Assembly (NCBI RefSeq): GCF_014193255.1
Contig: NZ_JACHZB010000006.1
Span: 186,001-250,000 of the forward strand
Length of the DNA stretch: 64,000 nt
Direction of reading: 5' to 3'
Source: Rhizobium sp. BK196
GTDB taxonomy: Bacteria > Pseudomonadota > Alphaproteobacteria > Rhizobiales > Rhizobiaceae
The notes beneath the pieces are model-generated. The model saw only the letters and a list, made by a program, of their open reading frames with translations. It ran no database searches and was not told where the DNA came from. A program made the position numbers and the translations under genes. Shown here piece after piece: positions 1-8,769 of the stretch (within the stretch, counting starts at the first letter, position 1; every line of letters starts with the position of its first letter).

Positions 1-1036
1 CGAACGCCGCATGAAGGGCGAACTGCCTTCGGGCTGGACCAAAGCGATCGAGGCTGCAAAACAGGAGCTTCTGTCTGCTGAAAAGGATCTGGCAACAAGG
101 CAGGCGAGCGGGATTGTTCTCAACCACCTTGCCGAGTCCATCCCCGAGCTCATTGGCGGATCGGCAGACCTGACGCCCTCGAACAATACGAAGGCCAAAT
201 CCATGACGGAGATCGCGCCGGGCCAATATAACGGCTCCTACATCCACTACGGCGTGCGCGAGCACGGCATGGCGGCGGCCATCAACGGCATCGCCCTTCA
301 TGGCGGGCTGATCCCTTATGGCGGCACCTTCCTGACCTTTTCCGATTACGCCCGGCCGTCAATCCGGCTGGCGGCGATGATGGCGGTGCGGTCGATCTTC
401 GTGATGACCCACGATTCGATCGGTCTCGGTGAGGACGGCCCAACCCATCAACCGGTCGAGCATCTGACGGCGCTGCGCGCCATTCCAGGCCTTGCCGTGT
501 TCCGCCCGGGCGACCCGATCGAGACGGCCGAATGCTGGCAGGCCATTCTCGATGCCCCGCGGCAGGCCGCACTGATCGCCTTGTCCCGCCAGCCCATGCC
601 GCTTCTAAGAAAGCAGCAGGGCTCTGAAAACCTGTCGGCAAGGGGCGGATATGTTCTGCTTGAAGCCGAAGGTGGCGTTCGAGAGCTGACGATCATGTCG
701 ACCGGATCGGAATTGCACTTGGCCGTCGAGGCAAGGGCGAGGCTGCAAGCGGAAGGCGTTCCGACCGCGGTTGTTTCCATGCCGTGCCGTCTTTTGTTTG
801 AGGCGCAGGCGCCGGACTATAAGCGTGAGGTTCTCGGAGACGGGACTGCGCGTGTTGCCGTGGAAGCAGCCGTTCAGGATAGCTGGGACCGATATCTCGG
901 GCTCGACGGCCGGTTCGTCGGTATGCACAGCTTCGGCGCGTCGGGCAAGATCGACGGCGTCTACAAGAAGTTCGGCATCACCACAGACGCAGTTGTGAAG
1001 GCCGCGCAAGAGGCAATGGATCTTCGCGGTCGCTGA
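1..1036 (+). CDS. tkt: Transketolase, C-terminal part (5' end outside window)
   Basis: This is the last ~345 residues of a transketolase. The frame is already open at base 2 and an in-frame ATG at 11 is internal (context ERRMKGELPSGW, a conserved stretch in the middle of transketolases). The enzyme is a cytosolic, thiamine-diphosphate and metal dependent ketol-transferase of the pentose phosphate pathway and Calvin cycle. Visible motifs are GGSADLTPSN, the pyrimidine-binding-domain segment YGVREHGMAAAINGIALHGG, and GLGEDGPTHQPVEHL, all diagnostic of the second half of the protein, followed by the C-terminal transketolase domain. A full enzyme is about 650-670 residues, so roughly half is missing to the left. 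The stop at 1034-1036 is followed by a short GC hairpin. The next gene is convergent. Whether this is the housekeeping copy or a cbb-operon copy cannot be told from here. Confidence 0.95.
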   Translation, partial: ERRMKGELPSGWTKAIEAAKQELLSAEKDLATRQASGIVLNHLAESIPELIGGSADLTPSNNTKAKSMTEIAPGQYNGSYIHYGVREHGMAAAINGIALHGGLIPYGGTFLTFSDYARPSIRLAAMMAVRSIFVMTHDSIGLGEDGPTHQPVEHLTALRAIPGLAVFRPGDPIETAECWQAILDAPRQAALIALSRQPMPLLRKQQGSENLSARGGYVLLEAEGGVRELTIMSTGSELHLAVEARARLQAEGVPTAVVSMPCRLLFEAQAPDYKREVLGDGTARVAVEAAVQDSWDRYLGLDGRFVGMHSFGASGKIDGVYKKFGITTDAVVKAAQEAMDLRGR

Positions 1037-1052
1037 ATGATTGGCAGCTGCG

Positions 1053-1066
1053 GGCGGCTTGCCGCC
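1053..1066. terminator. GC-rich hairpin between convergent genes
   Basis: GGCGGC-TT-GCCGCC forms a perfect 6-bp stem 17 nt after the transketolase stop. No T-run follows, so it may be a weak or Rho-assisted terminator. The call is positional only. Confidence 0.25.
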
Positions 1067-1137
1067 GCCCCTTCGCAACAAAGGGATCACAGCCTTATTG
1101 ATTTGAGAATCGTGAATCTCACAAATCGCGACACGCT

Positions 1138-1641
1138 TTAGTGGCCCGATTCCGAAATGCCTCTCGGCTCAGCAAGCGGCAGCATGCCTTGATAGATGCC
1201 CGGGTCCGAGCCTTCGATCGGGATTGCCCCGACGCTTCGACGGTAGAACTCCATTGGACCGGCGCCCCCGATGACCCCGTAGGCATAACCCTGCGCGTAC
1301 ATATCGAGAAGCGTTGTCAGCAGCAGAGCGTGGCCGACACCTTTGCCGCGGGCGGCCGTATCGACGCCGGTCGGCCCGAAAAACCCCTTGGCGGTTGCGT
1401 CGTGACAGGCAAAGCCGATGAGTTCGTCGTTCTGGATTGCGATGAAGCAAGTGGGCGGCTGGCGCATGGTGGCAACCGTCGCTTCCGCGACCCAGCCGGA
1501 TCCGAAGCGCGGTTCGATCCAGGCCGTCAGAGCGCTCAACTCCGGCGCAAGGACACGCCGGATGGTGATACCCTGTTCGGCGACGCGTTTATCGAGCGCA
1601 GGATCGGCCTTCAGCTCGTAGAGTTTTACCAGCATGTCCAT
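1138..1641 (-). CDS. GNAT-family N-acetyltransferase
   Basis: 167-residue protein with the GNAT fold. The acetyl-CoA pyrophosphate loop is visible as RGKGVGHALLL after a TGVDTAARG strand, and the C-terminal segment YGVIGGAGPMEFYRRSVGA resembles motif B. Such enzymes transfer acetyl from acetyl-CoA to an amine in the cytosol; the substrate is not predictable. The gene starts only 14 nt after the stop of the upstream sugar permease on the same strand, so it is probably the last gene of the ABC operon at 1.6-5.9 kb. Together with a DasR/NagR-like operator upstream of that operon, this makes an amino-sugar substrate a reasonable guess, but only a guess. Confidence 0.85.
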   Translation of the reverse strand: MDMLVKLYELKADPALDKRVAEQGITIRRVLAPELSALTAWIEPRFGSGWVAEATVATMRQPPTCFIAIQNDELIGFACHDATAKGFFGPTGVDTAARGKGVGHALLLTTLLDMYAQGYAYGVIGGAGPMEFYRRSVGAIPIEGSDPGIYQGMLPLAEPRGISESGH

Positions 1642-1655
1642 GGTTTAGTCCTTTG

Positions 1656-2534
1656 TCAGCCTTTGATGGCGCCTGCCGTCAGGCCGGCGACGATACGTCT
1701 CTGGAAGATCAATACGACGATGATCAGCGGCAGCGTCACGGTAACGGATGCGGCCATGATCTGACCGAACGGATATTCGTACCGGCTATTGCCTGCAATC
1801 AGGCCGATCGCGACCGGCACGGTCCGGTTCTCGTCCGTCAGGGTGAAGGTCAGCGCGAAGAGGAACTCGTTCCAAGCCAGAATGAAGGCAAGAATGCCCG
1901 TGCTGGCGAGCGAAGGCCCCATGAGCGGCAACAGGATCTTCATCAGAATTCTGAAATGTGAGCAGCCGTCGATGATCGCGGCCTCTTCGAGCTCCCGCGG
2001 AAACTCGCGAATGAAGGTGGTCAGGATCCAGGTCGTGAAGGGTACGGTCGACAGGAGATAGGTAAGGACGAGCGCGCTTGGCCGATTGAACAGGCCCATC
2101 CAGTTGATCAGCTCGAACATGCCGGAGAGAACGACGACCTGCGGGAAGATCGAGATCATCAGCACGATCATCAAAATGGTACGCCGTTGCGGAAAGTCGA
2201 TGCGCCCCAATGCATAAGCGGCGCTGAGCCCGATGACGAGCGACAGGAACGTGGTTGAAACCGCGACATAGGCGGAGTTCAGAAGCGAGCCCATGAAAAC
2301 AGGATTGTCGATCAACTGGCGATAGTAGGTGAAGTCGAACGCCGGCATCAGCGCCGATTGATAGAGCGCCGAACCCTGCTTCGTCGAAGAAACGAAGGCC
2401 CAATAATAGGGAAACAGCGTGTAGAACAGGACGAGCAGAAGGGCCAGGATCTGCAGGCTTCGCACGACACGGCGCCGTATCCTAAAGTAGGAGGCAGGTT
2501 TGCGGATGGTCTTCGGGATGATTGCATCGGCCAT
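1656..2534 (-). CDS. Carbohydrate ABC transporter permease (MalG type)
   Basis: 292-residue inner-membrane permease of the MalG/CUT1 class. After a basic N-terminus there is a first membrane helix (LQILALLLVLFYTLFPYYW), the typical FVSSTK motif, further helices, and the EAA loop near the C-terminus (EEAAIIDGCSHFRILMKILLPLMGPSLA) that docks to the ATPase. The start chosen is the ATG at 2534 (MADAIIPKT); a longer open frame runs upstream but overlaps the preceding permease in another frame. It follows that permease by 5 nt and ends 14 nt before the GNAT gene. The substrate is unknown; context suggests a mono- or oligosaccharide. Confidence 0.93.
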   Translation of the reverse strand: MADAIIPKTIRKPASYFRIRRRVVRSLQILALLLVLFYTLFPYYWAFVSSTKQGSALYQSALMPAFDFTYYRQLIDNPVFMGSLLNSAYVAVSTTFLSLVIGLSAAYALGRIDFPQRRTILMIVLMISIFPQVVVLSGMFELINWMGLFNRPSALVLTYLLSTVPFTTWILTTFIREFPRELEEAAIIDGCSHFRILMKILLPLMGPSLASTGILAFILAWNEFLFALTFTLTDENRTVPVAIGLIAGNSRYEYPFGQIMAASVTVTLPLIIVVLIFQRRIVAGLTAGAIKG

Positions 2535-2539
2535 GTCGC

Positions 2540-3430
2540 TCAGGTCCCCGCGGCTCTGTCGAGGCGAAGGACCCCGATGATGATGATGGCGACAAGCGCG
2601 ACGAGCAGGAAGACCCAGGTCGATGCCGCCGAGCCGATGCCGAGCTCCTGAAAACTGATCAGCCGGTCGCGCGCATAGATGGAGACGGTCATGACGCTCT
2701 CGTTGCTCGCCGCCATCACATAGGCAAGGTCGAACATCCTGAGCGCATCGAGGACGCGGAAGAGGACCGCTACGCCGATTGCCGGACGCAGCATCGGCAG
2801 GGTGATCGACCAGAAACGCTTCCATGCCGGAATACCATCGACCTCCGCTGCCTCGAATATCTCCGAGGATATCAGTTGCAGGCCCGCCAGGATGAGCAGA
2901 ACCATGAACGGGGTCGTCATCCACACGTCGACGAAGATCACGACACCCATCAGCAACGATCCGCTACCCGTCCAGGGAACGCCATGATCGATGAGGCCAA
3001 GCCCGATGAGAACCTTATTGATAACGCCGAACTGATCGTTCAGCATCCATTCCCAGATCTTCGTCGAGACGACGACCGGGATTGCCCAGGGAACGAGGAT
3101 GGCGGCGCGCGCCAGCCCGCGGCCGGGAATCGCTTCGTTGACGAGGAGCGCGATCGCCAGGCCGAGAACCGTCTCGATTACGACCGAGATGACCGTGAAG
3201 ATCAGCGTATTCTTGACGGCAATCCACCAGCTGCGATCGTTGATGACCTCAAGGAAGTTGTCGATCCCCGTCATTGAATAGACGGAGGGGTCGTCAAGAT
3301 AGGCATCGGTGAAGGCGAAGAAAAAGGTGCGACCGAGCGGCCAGAGGGCGACGACCAGCATGACGATGATAACCGGCAGCAGAAACAGCCAGGCCGCACG
3401 ATGGTCGCGGCGGGCGAGTCGGGCACTCAT
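2540..3430 (-). CDS. Carbohydrate ABC transporter permease (MalF type)
   Basis: 296-residue inner-membrane permease of the CUT1 sugar family. The N-terminus MSARLARRDHRAAWLFLLPVII is the usual short cytosolic lead followed by helix 1. The EAA loop EAAEVDGIPAWKRFWSITLPMLRPAIG lies in the C-terminal half. The start at 3430 overlaps the end of the ATPase gene by 4 nt (ATGA), showing translational coupling, and supports rejecting a longer upstream reading. It pairs with the downstream MalG-type permease to make the heterodimeric channel. Confidence 0.93.
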   Translation of the reverse strand: MSARLARRDHRAAWLFLLPVIIVMLVVALWPLGRTFFFAFTDAYLDDPSVYSMTGIDNFLEVINDRSWWIAVKNTLIFTVISVVIETVLGLAIALLVNEAIPGRGLARAAILVPWAIPVVVSTKIWEWMLNDQFGVINKVLIGLGLIDHGVPWTGSGSLLMGVVIFVDVWMTTPFMVLLILAGLQLISSEIFEAAEVDGIPAWKRFWSITLPMLRPAIGVAVLFRVLDALRMFDLAYVMAASNESVMTVSIYARDRLISFQELGIGSAASTWVFLLVALVAIIIIGVLRLDRAAGT

Positions 3431-4521
3431 TGCCGCGCTCCTTCGATCACGCCGGCCTGGCGGTTGAGAATGAGGCGTTTTCCATCGGCGGCGAAGGCAA
3501 AGATCGCAGTATCCCGGAAATTGAGGCCGACCTCGCTGCCGATCAGTTCCTTTGGCGGCTCGACATTGACGCGGATGACCCAGATGACGTCGCCGTTGAT
3601 GCGGCAATAGGCAAAATGCTCATGGCCAAGATCCTCAATACGTTCGAGCACGCAGGTCATTCGTCCGTCCGCAGCGTTCACCAGCTGGATCGCCTCCGAC
3701 CGTATGCCGATTTCGGTGATGCTCTGGCCCTCGGTGCCTGCATCGATAACGAGGCCGCCCGGTCCGGTCACTTTGGCTGATGTTGCCTGCACGGGCAGAA
3801 AGTTCATGCGGGGACTGCCGATGAAGCCTGCGACAAACCGGTTGTCGGGGCTGTGGTAGAGTTCCTTCGGCGTGCCGACCTGCTCAATGCGCCCGTGATT
3901 GAGAACGACGATCCGGTCGGCAAGCGTCATCGCTTCCGATTGGTCATGGGTGACATAGATCATCGTCGTCTTCAGATCATCGTGGAGCTTGGCGATCTCC
4001 ATGCGCATCTCCATTCGCAGATCCGAGTCGAGATTGGACAGCGGCTCATCGAAGAGGAAGATTTCGGGCTGGCGCACCAAGGCGCGGCCGATCGCCACGC
4101 GCTGGCGTTGTCCGCCGGACAACTCGCGGGGCCGGCGTTCGAGCAGATGATCGACCTTCAGCATCCGCGCGACCGATCGCACTTTCTCGCTGATAGCGGC
4201 CCTGTTCATGCCGAGGGTCTCAAGCGCGAAGCCGATATTGCGCGCAACGTTCATATGCGGATAGAGCGCGTAAGACTGGAAGACGAATGCTACGCCTCTC
4301 TGAGAGGCCGGCACATCAGTCACGTCGTCGCCGCCGATCCTCACCACGCCATTCGATGCGGAAATCAGGCCGGCGACGATGCGAAGAAGCGTTGACTTGC
4401 CGCAACCGGAGGGGCCGACGAAAACGACAAACTCGCCGTCGATGATCTGCAGGTCGACATTCTGGATAACAGTATGCGTACCGAAATTCTTAGAAACGGA
4501 TTCGAGCGAAACCGATGCCAT
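3427..4521 (-). CDS. Sugar ABC transporter ATP-binding protein (MalK/UgpC type)
   Basis: 364-residue ATPase. Walker A GPSGCGKST, Q-loop FQSYALYPHMNV, signature LSGGQRQR, Walker B IFLFDEPLSNLD and the H-loop VTHDQ are all present in order, followed by a C-terminal regulatory (TOBE) domain of about 120 residues, as in MalK/UgpC/ThuK. It couples ATP hydrolysis to sugar import at the inner membrane. Order in the operon is binding protein - ATPase - permease - permease - GNAT. It is separated from the binding-protein gene by a 105-nt gap holding a strong stem-loop, and overlaps the next permease by 4 nt. Confidence 0.95.
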   Translation of the reverse strand: MASVSLESVSKNFGTHTVIQNVDLQIIDGEFVVFVGPSGCGKSTLLRIVAGLISASNGVVRIGGDDVTDVPASQRGVAFVFQSYALYPHMNVARNIGFALETLGMNRAAISEKVRSVARMLKVDHLLERRPRELSGGQRQRVAIGRALVRQPEIFLFDEPLSNLDSDLRMEMRMEIAKLHDDLKTTMIYVTHDQSEAMTLADRIVVLNHGRIEQVGTPKELYHSPDNRFVAGFIGSPRMNFLPVQATSAKVTGPGGLVIDAGTEGQSITEIGIRSEAIQLVNAADGRMTCVLERIEDLGHEHFAYCRINGDVIWVIRVNVEPPKELIGSEVGLNFRDTAIFAFAADGKRLILNRQAGVIEGARQ

Positions 4522-4550
4522 TGTTCACCTGAGGATACGAGACGGCAGAG

Positions 4551-4578
4551 GCCTCGCCACCGCGTTTGGTGGCGAGGC
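4551..4578. promoter_or_regulatory. Intercistronic stem-loop after the sugar binding-protein gene
   Basis: GCCTCGCCACC and GGTGGCGAGGC form a perfect 11-bp stem with a 6-nt GCGTTT loop, directly between the binding-protein stop and the ATPase start. Hairpins in this position often protect the upstream mRNA end, giving more binding protein than transporter, as described for malE-malF. There is no T-run on the minus strand, so partial termination is less likely than mRNA stabilisation. Confidence 0.6.
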
Positions 4579-4626
4579 AGCGACTCCGACAGCAGATCGT
4601 TCCCGCCGCCGGAGATCCGGAGAGCG

Positions 4627-5883
4627 TCAGCGGCTTTCCTTCAGTTTCTCAAGCCGACCTGCCAGCGACGTCAGGCTGGACTTGACCTCGGCACCACCGG
4701 AAAGCATGTCGTGAACCGAGCGGTAGAAGGCCTGCGAAACGCGGTTGTAGCTGGTGCCAGTGTAGCCGGATGGACGCACGGCGCTGTCGGCAAAGGCCTG
4801 CTGGTTATCCTTGAGGAACGGTATCTTCTCAAGGACTTCCGGATCGCTGTAAAGCGCCTGAATGGACGGATTGAGAGCCGCCTTCAGCGCACGCATCTTC
4901 TGCATGTCGGGGCCGGTGATGAAGTTCACAAAGTCGGCCGCGACCTCGGGCTTGGCGCTGTATTTGTTGACGCCATAATACATGGGGCCAAGGCATCCGC
5001 TCGACTTTTCGCCTTCCTTGCCGACCGGTAGAGGCATCACGCCGACCTTGTCGACGATATTGCTCCCCTTTTGATGCGAGGTGCCCCAGACATAGGGCCA
5101 ATTGCGGTGGAAGACCGCGTTGCCGGATTCGAAGAGGGCGCGCGACTGCTCCTCATCATAGTTGAGGACGCCCTCGGGGCTGATCGAGCCGATCCAGCCC
5201 TTCGCTTTTTCGAGCGCTGCAGCAGCCTGTGGGTTGTCGATGGTCACCTTTCCATCGTCGGAAATGATGGTGCCGCCGCCGTTGGAAGCCACAAGCTCGA
5301 TTGCGTCGCAGGTCAGGCCCTCATAGCTCTTGGCCTGCCAGGCATAACCCCACATGTCGGCTGAGCCTGCAGCCCGCTCCTTGTCCTGAATTTCCTTGGC
5401 GGTGGCAGCCAGCTCGTCCCAGGTTTTCGGCGCCGCCTTACCGTATTTCTCGAGCAAATCCTTGCGGTAGAACATGAGCCCGACGTCCATATAGGCAGGC
5501 ATGGCAATGAGATTGCCGTCGAGTTTGGCCGCGTTGAGTGTCGAGGCGAAATGCTTGTCCTGGTCCGCCTGCGGGATCATTGTCTTGAGGTCGAGCAGAT
5601 TGCTCTTGAACATGCCGAGCCAGATCACATCGAGGAAAAGGACATCGATATCCTTGGATTTGGCGGCGAGCAGCTGCTGATAGATCGGGATCGCGTCGTC
5701 CAGAAGCGCGGGCATCTTGTTGATCTTGGCCTCGTTGCCCGTCTTTTCCTTCCAGGCATTGGCAACGTTCGTGCAGAGCTCGAATTCCGTCGGCGCGCAA
5801 AACACGGAAATGGTTTCGGCATGCGCGCCGCCACCCCAGAGGGCCGCAGATATCGCCAATGCGGCAAGGCTTTTCTTCAGCAT
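4627..5883 (-). CDS. Extracellular sugar-binding protein of the ABC transporter
   Basis: 418-residue periplasmic binding protein of the MalE-like family 1. Residues 1-22 are a Sec signal peptide (MLKKSLAALAISAALWGGGAHA, cleavage after AHA). The mature part shows the typical DVLFLDVIWLGMFKSNLLDL and MPAYMDVGLMFYRKDLLEKYG segments of trehalose/maltose-type binding proteins. It has several cysteines, unusual for this class (FCAPTEFELC near the mature N-terminus, LTCDAIE and SSGCLGPM later), possibly forming disulfides. First gene of the operon; the regulator gene and an operator lie immediately upstream. Ligand unknown. Confidence 0.92.
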   Translation of the reverse strand: MLKKSLAALAISAALWGGGAHAETISVFCAPTEFELCTNVANAWKEKTGNEAKINKMPALLDDAIPIYQQLLAAKSKDIDVLFLDVIWLGMFKSNLLDLKTMIPQADQDKHFASTLNAAKLDGNLIAMPAYMDVGLMFYRKDLLEKYGKAAPKTWDELAATAKEIQDKERAAGSADMWGYAWQAKSYEGLTCDAIELVASNGGGTIISDDGKVTIDNPQAAAALEKAKGWIGSISPEGVLNYDEEQSRALFESGNAVFHRNWPYVWGTSHQKGSNIVDKVGVMPLPVGKEGEKSSGCLGPMYYGVNKYSAKPEVAADFVNFITGPDMQKMRALKAALNPSIQALYSDPEVLEKIPFLKDNQQAFADSAVRPSGYTGTSYNRVSQAFYRSVHDMLSGGAEVKSSLTSLAGRLEKLKESR

Positions 5884-5945
5884 CGATTGTTCCCTTCGTT
5901 GATAACGGCATTATGCGGAGCTCTCTGACTCCTTGCTTCCCATAG

Positions 5946-5963
5946 GACTGGTTATGACCAGTC
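5946..5963. promoter_or_regulatory. Putative GntR/HutC operator (inverted repeat)
   Basis: GACTGGT-TATG-ACCAGTC is a perfect 7-bp inverted repeat in the gap between the divergent sugar-ABC operon (start 5883) and the regulator gene. The inner 16 bases differ only in three central positions from the ACTGGTCTAGACCAGT form of the DasR/NagR (dre) site used by HutC-subfamily regulators, as I recall that site. The fit to the adjacent regulator's subfamily and the position make this a likely operator for both genes. Confidence 0.65.
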
Positions 5964-6046
5964 ATGTCAACATGGACTTTGCCGCCGGTTGCATCGAAGA
6001 TACAAAACGGCAAGAGTGCACCGCACAGGACAGGATCAGATTCAAG

Positions 6047-6838
6047 ATGCAGCAAGCGCCGGCATCATTCATCGCGCCACAGGGCGGCATCGATCGTAAC
6101 GACCCTCGCCCCTTGCACCGGCAGGTCTACGAAGCCCTTCTGGCGTCCATCCGCGATGGCAAGCTGCCGCTGCGCGGCAAGCTGCCGTCAGAACGGGAAC
6201 TCGTCGATCTCTACAATGTCAGCCGGATCACCGTGCGCCATGCCGTCCGCGAATTGATTCAGCAGGGCGTGATACACAGCCAACCGGGAAAAGGTCTCTA
6301 CGTCGCCGAGCGTGGTGGCGGCTTCGAACTCCAGGTTCTGAAAAGCTTCACCAGCATCGCGATAGCGAGCGGTCGAAGTCCCGGCCATCGGCTGATCGAG
6401 GCCAGCATCGTGCATGCGCCGCTTGAGGTGAGCCGTCCGCTTTTCCTGGCGCCTGGCGCCGAGGTGGTTCTCTTGTCGAGGCTTCGTCTTCTCGACAACA
6501 TACCTGCTGTCGTCCAGACCGATTGGATACCGGCTGCACGCGTTCCGGGTTTGCTTGATCTCGACTGGGCTGTTGCCAACCGGTCGCTCTATGCCGAGCT
6601 TCGCGAGCGCTATGGCATTCATCCGAAGCGCGGGCAGACAACGCTGAGCGCGCGCCTTGCAACGGATCAGGAGGCTGCGATGCTCGAGTTGCCTCCGCCA
6701 GCCGCCGTTCTCACCGTCGATCAGATCGCTTTCGACGATCGCAACCGCCCGGTCAACCTGACGGCGCTGGTCCATCATCCTGCCCGCTATCCTCTGACGC
6801 TGCTTCAGTCGGAATCGGGCGATTTCACGCAGTATTGA
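6047..6838 (+). CDS. GntR-family (HutC subfamily) transcriptional regulator
   Basis: 263-residue regulator from the chosen ATG at 6047. An N-terminal winged helix (PLHRQVYEALLASIRDGKL, then LPSERELVDLYNVSRITVRHAVRELIQQGVI) is followed by a UTRA effector domain (about residues 95-255) ending in a typical YPLTL strand. HutC-subfamily regulators bind sugar-phosphates, amino-sugar-phosphates or histidine-pathway intermediates. Longer in-frame starts at 5933 and 5954 exist but would place the operator palindrome inside the gene, so the later start is preferred; its Shine-Dalgarno is weak. Divergent from, and probably a repressor of, the sugar ABC operon. Confidence 0.88.
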   Translation: MQQAPASFIAPQGGIDRNDPRPLHRQVYEALLASIRDGKLPLRGKLPSERELVDLYNVSRITVRHAVRELIQQGVIHSQPGKGLYVAERGGGFELQVLKSFTSIAIASGRSPGHRLIEASIVHAPLEVSRPLFLAPGAEVVLLSRLRLLDNIPAVVQTDWIPAARVPGLLDLDWAVANRSLYAELRERYGIHPKRGQTTLSARLATDQEAAMLELPPPAAVLTVDQIAFDDRNRPVNLTALVHHPARYPLTLLQSESGDFTQY

Positions 6839-7206
6839 GCGACTCTGTCCTGCTTATCGGGGGGGCACTTTGAAGCTTGCCGGTGGCGCTCCAACGTCTT
6901 TTGCATTGTCCGATTTTCCAAAGGATCCCAACCTGCGTTTGCAGCGCTACCTTCGCCCCCAACAGCCGCGCTTCTGTTGTTTGGGGCGCACCGGTGGCAG
7001 CTGTCAGATGCAGTCGAGCGCGCATCATGGGATGGATACGCTCGGGGAGAGCCGTCGGTAACCTCTTGATTTGTATCCCGGCGCGCCACTGCTACATGTT
7101 GATACACTTCAGCCGATTTTCGAAATATGCAGGACACGTCGATCCTTGAAACCTCTCTTCGTTGACAAGCGCCGCGAATGCGGCAGCAATCGAAGGAAAG
7201 CGTTTC
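6839..7206. other. 368-bp intergenic region with one strong hairpin
   Basis: No convincing gene. At 6954-6988 CGCCCC-CAACAG pairs with CTGTTG-TT-TGGGGCG (12 bp with a small bulge, 10-nt loop), which could end the gntR transcript or be part of a small RNA. A TTGACA hexamer at 7162 precedes the epoxide hydrolase by 45 nt, without a clear -10. Confidence 0.4.
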
Positions 7207-8541
7207 ATGACCAAGACCGACAATGTTTCAATTCGGCGCAGTGTTTCCGATCGAGCGATCGCCGTGGCGCTTGGCTCGCTGTTGCTCGTTCCGGTGATCT
7301 ATGCACTACCGGCCCATGCCGCCGATCCTGCGTCGAATGTTTCTACGACGGCGAGCGCTGACGAAAGCGTCCGACCATTCCAGATCCACGTTCCGCAGTC
7401 GCAACTCGACGACCTGCGCAGGCGCATCGCCGACACCCGATGGCCGGACAAGGAGACGGTCGGCGACGACTCACAGGGTATTCAATTGTCACGCGTTCAG
7501 GATCTGGTTCGCTACTGGGGTACAGAGTACGACTGGCGCAAGACCGAGGCGCAACTCAATGCATTGCCGGAATTCGTCACGACGATCGACGGTGTCGACA
7601 TCCAGTTCATCCATGTTCGTTCGCGCCATCCCAATGCTCTTCCGATCATTCTGACTCATGGCTGGCCGGGATCGATATTCGAGTTCATCAAGACCATAGG
7701 TCCTCTCACGGACCCGACTGCATATGGCGGCCGGCCGGAAGATGCGTTCGACGTCGTCATCCCCTCGATACCGGGCTACGGATTTTCCGGAAAGCCGACC
7801 GATCAGGGCTGGGGGCCGGACCGGGTTGCCCGCGCTTGGGACGTCCTGATGAAGCGGCTCGGCTATGACCACTATGTTTCTCAGGGCGGCGATCATGGTT
7901 CGGTGATCTCCGACACGTTGGCGCGCCAGGCGCCGAAGGGGCTGCTGGCAATCCATCTCAATATGCCCGCGACGGTGCCGGGCGACCTCATGAAGGCTAT
8001 CAACAGCGGGGACCCGGCCCCTGCGAGCCTGTCGTCGCCGGAGCGGGAAGCGTATAATTCCCTGAGCACCTTCTTCGGACGAAACGCTGCCTATGGTGCC
8101 ATAATGGTGACCCGGCCGCAGACGATCGGCTATTCACTTTCCGACTCGCCGGCTGGCCTGGCGTCCTGGATTTACGAGAAGTTTGCCCAGTGGAGCGACA
8201 GTGGCGGTGTTCCGGAGCGCGTTTTCTCCAAGGACGAAATGCTTGATGATATCACGCTCTATTGGCTGACGAACACCGGCGCATCGTCTTCGCGCTTCTA
8301 CTGGGAAAACAATAACAACAATTTCAGTGCCGAAACGCAGAAGACGAAGGACATCAAAGTCCCGGTCGGTATCACTGTCTTTCCGAAGGAAATCTACCAG
8401 GCCCCGGAAAGCTGGGCCAAGCAGGCCTATCCCTCGCTGACCTACTATCACCAGGTCGAGAAAGGCGGGCATTTCGCTGCCTGGGAGCAGCCGCAGCTCT
8501 TCGCCGAGGAAGTCAGAGCCGCTTTCAAGTCCGTACGCTGA
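7207..8541 (+). CDS. Exported epoxide hydrolase (EHN + alpha/beta hydrolase)
   Basis: 444-residue alpha/beta hydrolase. Residues 1-38 form a signal peptide with a twin-arginine-like start (SIRRSVSD, then a hydrophobic core, AHA cleavage site). The N-terminal epoxide-hydrolase lid domain (PFQIHVPQSQLDDLRRRIAD) is followed by the oxyanion motif HGWPGS (H151), the nucleophile motif GGDHGS (D229; usually GGDWGS) and a catalytic His in KGGHFAAWEQP (H422). These enzymes open epoxides to diols. The start at 7207 is supported by AAGGAAAG 9 nt upstream; an earlier in-frame start at 7162 has no such support. Export is less common for this family and suggests a periplasmic role. It stands alone on the plus strand. 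Confidence 0.88.
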   Translation: MTKTDNVSIRRSVSDRAIAVALGSLLLVPVIYALPAHAADPASNVSTTASADESVRPFQIHVPQSQLDDLRRRIADTRWPDKETVGDDSQGIQLSRVQDLVRYWGTEYDWRKTEAQLNALPEFVTTIDGVDIQFIHVRSRHPNALPIILTHGWPGSIFEFIKTIGPLTDPTAYGGRPEDAFDVVIPSIPGYGFSGKPTDQGWGPDRVARAWDVLMKRLGYDHYVSQGGDHGSVISDTLARQAPKGLLAIHLNMPATVPGDLMKAINSGDPAPASLSSPEREAYNSLSTFFGRNAAYGAIMVTRPQTIGYSLSDSPAGLASWIYEKFAQWSDSGGVPERVFSKDEMLDDITLYWLTNTGASSSRFYWENNNNNFSAETQKTKDIKVPVGITVFPKEIYQAPESWAKQAYPSLTYYHQVEKGGHFAAWEQPQLFAEEVRAAFKSVR

Positions 8542-8555
8542 CGACGTCGAAATGG

Positions 8556-8577
8556 GTGGTCCTCGTTCGAGGGCCAC
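8556..8577. terminator. Hairpin after the epoxide hydrolase gene
   Basis: GTGGTCCTCG-TT-CGAGGGCCAC forms a 10-bp stem with one G-T wobble, 14 nt after the stop. No T-run follows, so its role as terminator is unproven. Confidence 0.3.
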
Positions 8578-8769
8578 TCACTGGCGTCGCCGTCACGATC
8601 CGTCGTTCATGATTGCAGCGACTTTGCACACAAACCTCGTCCATGCCGCGGCTCGAAAACCGGGATCAACGCCCTATACTTTGATCCACTTTCCAACAGG
8701 CGATCGGACGTAATAATCCTCCGGTGGCGATGCTTATGCGTTTCAGTTCTCGACTTTTATGGAGGCTCT

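Noticed and set aside
1104..1121. TGAGA ... TCTCA inverted repeat between tkt and the GNAT gene
   Set aside because: Arms of only 5 bp between convergent genes, where an operator is not expected.
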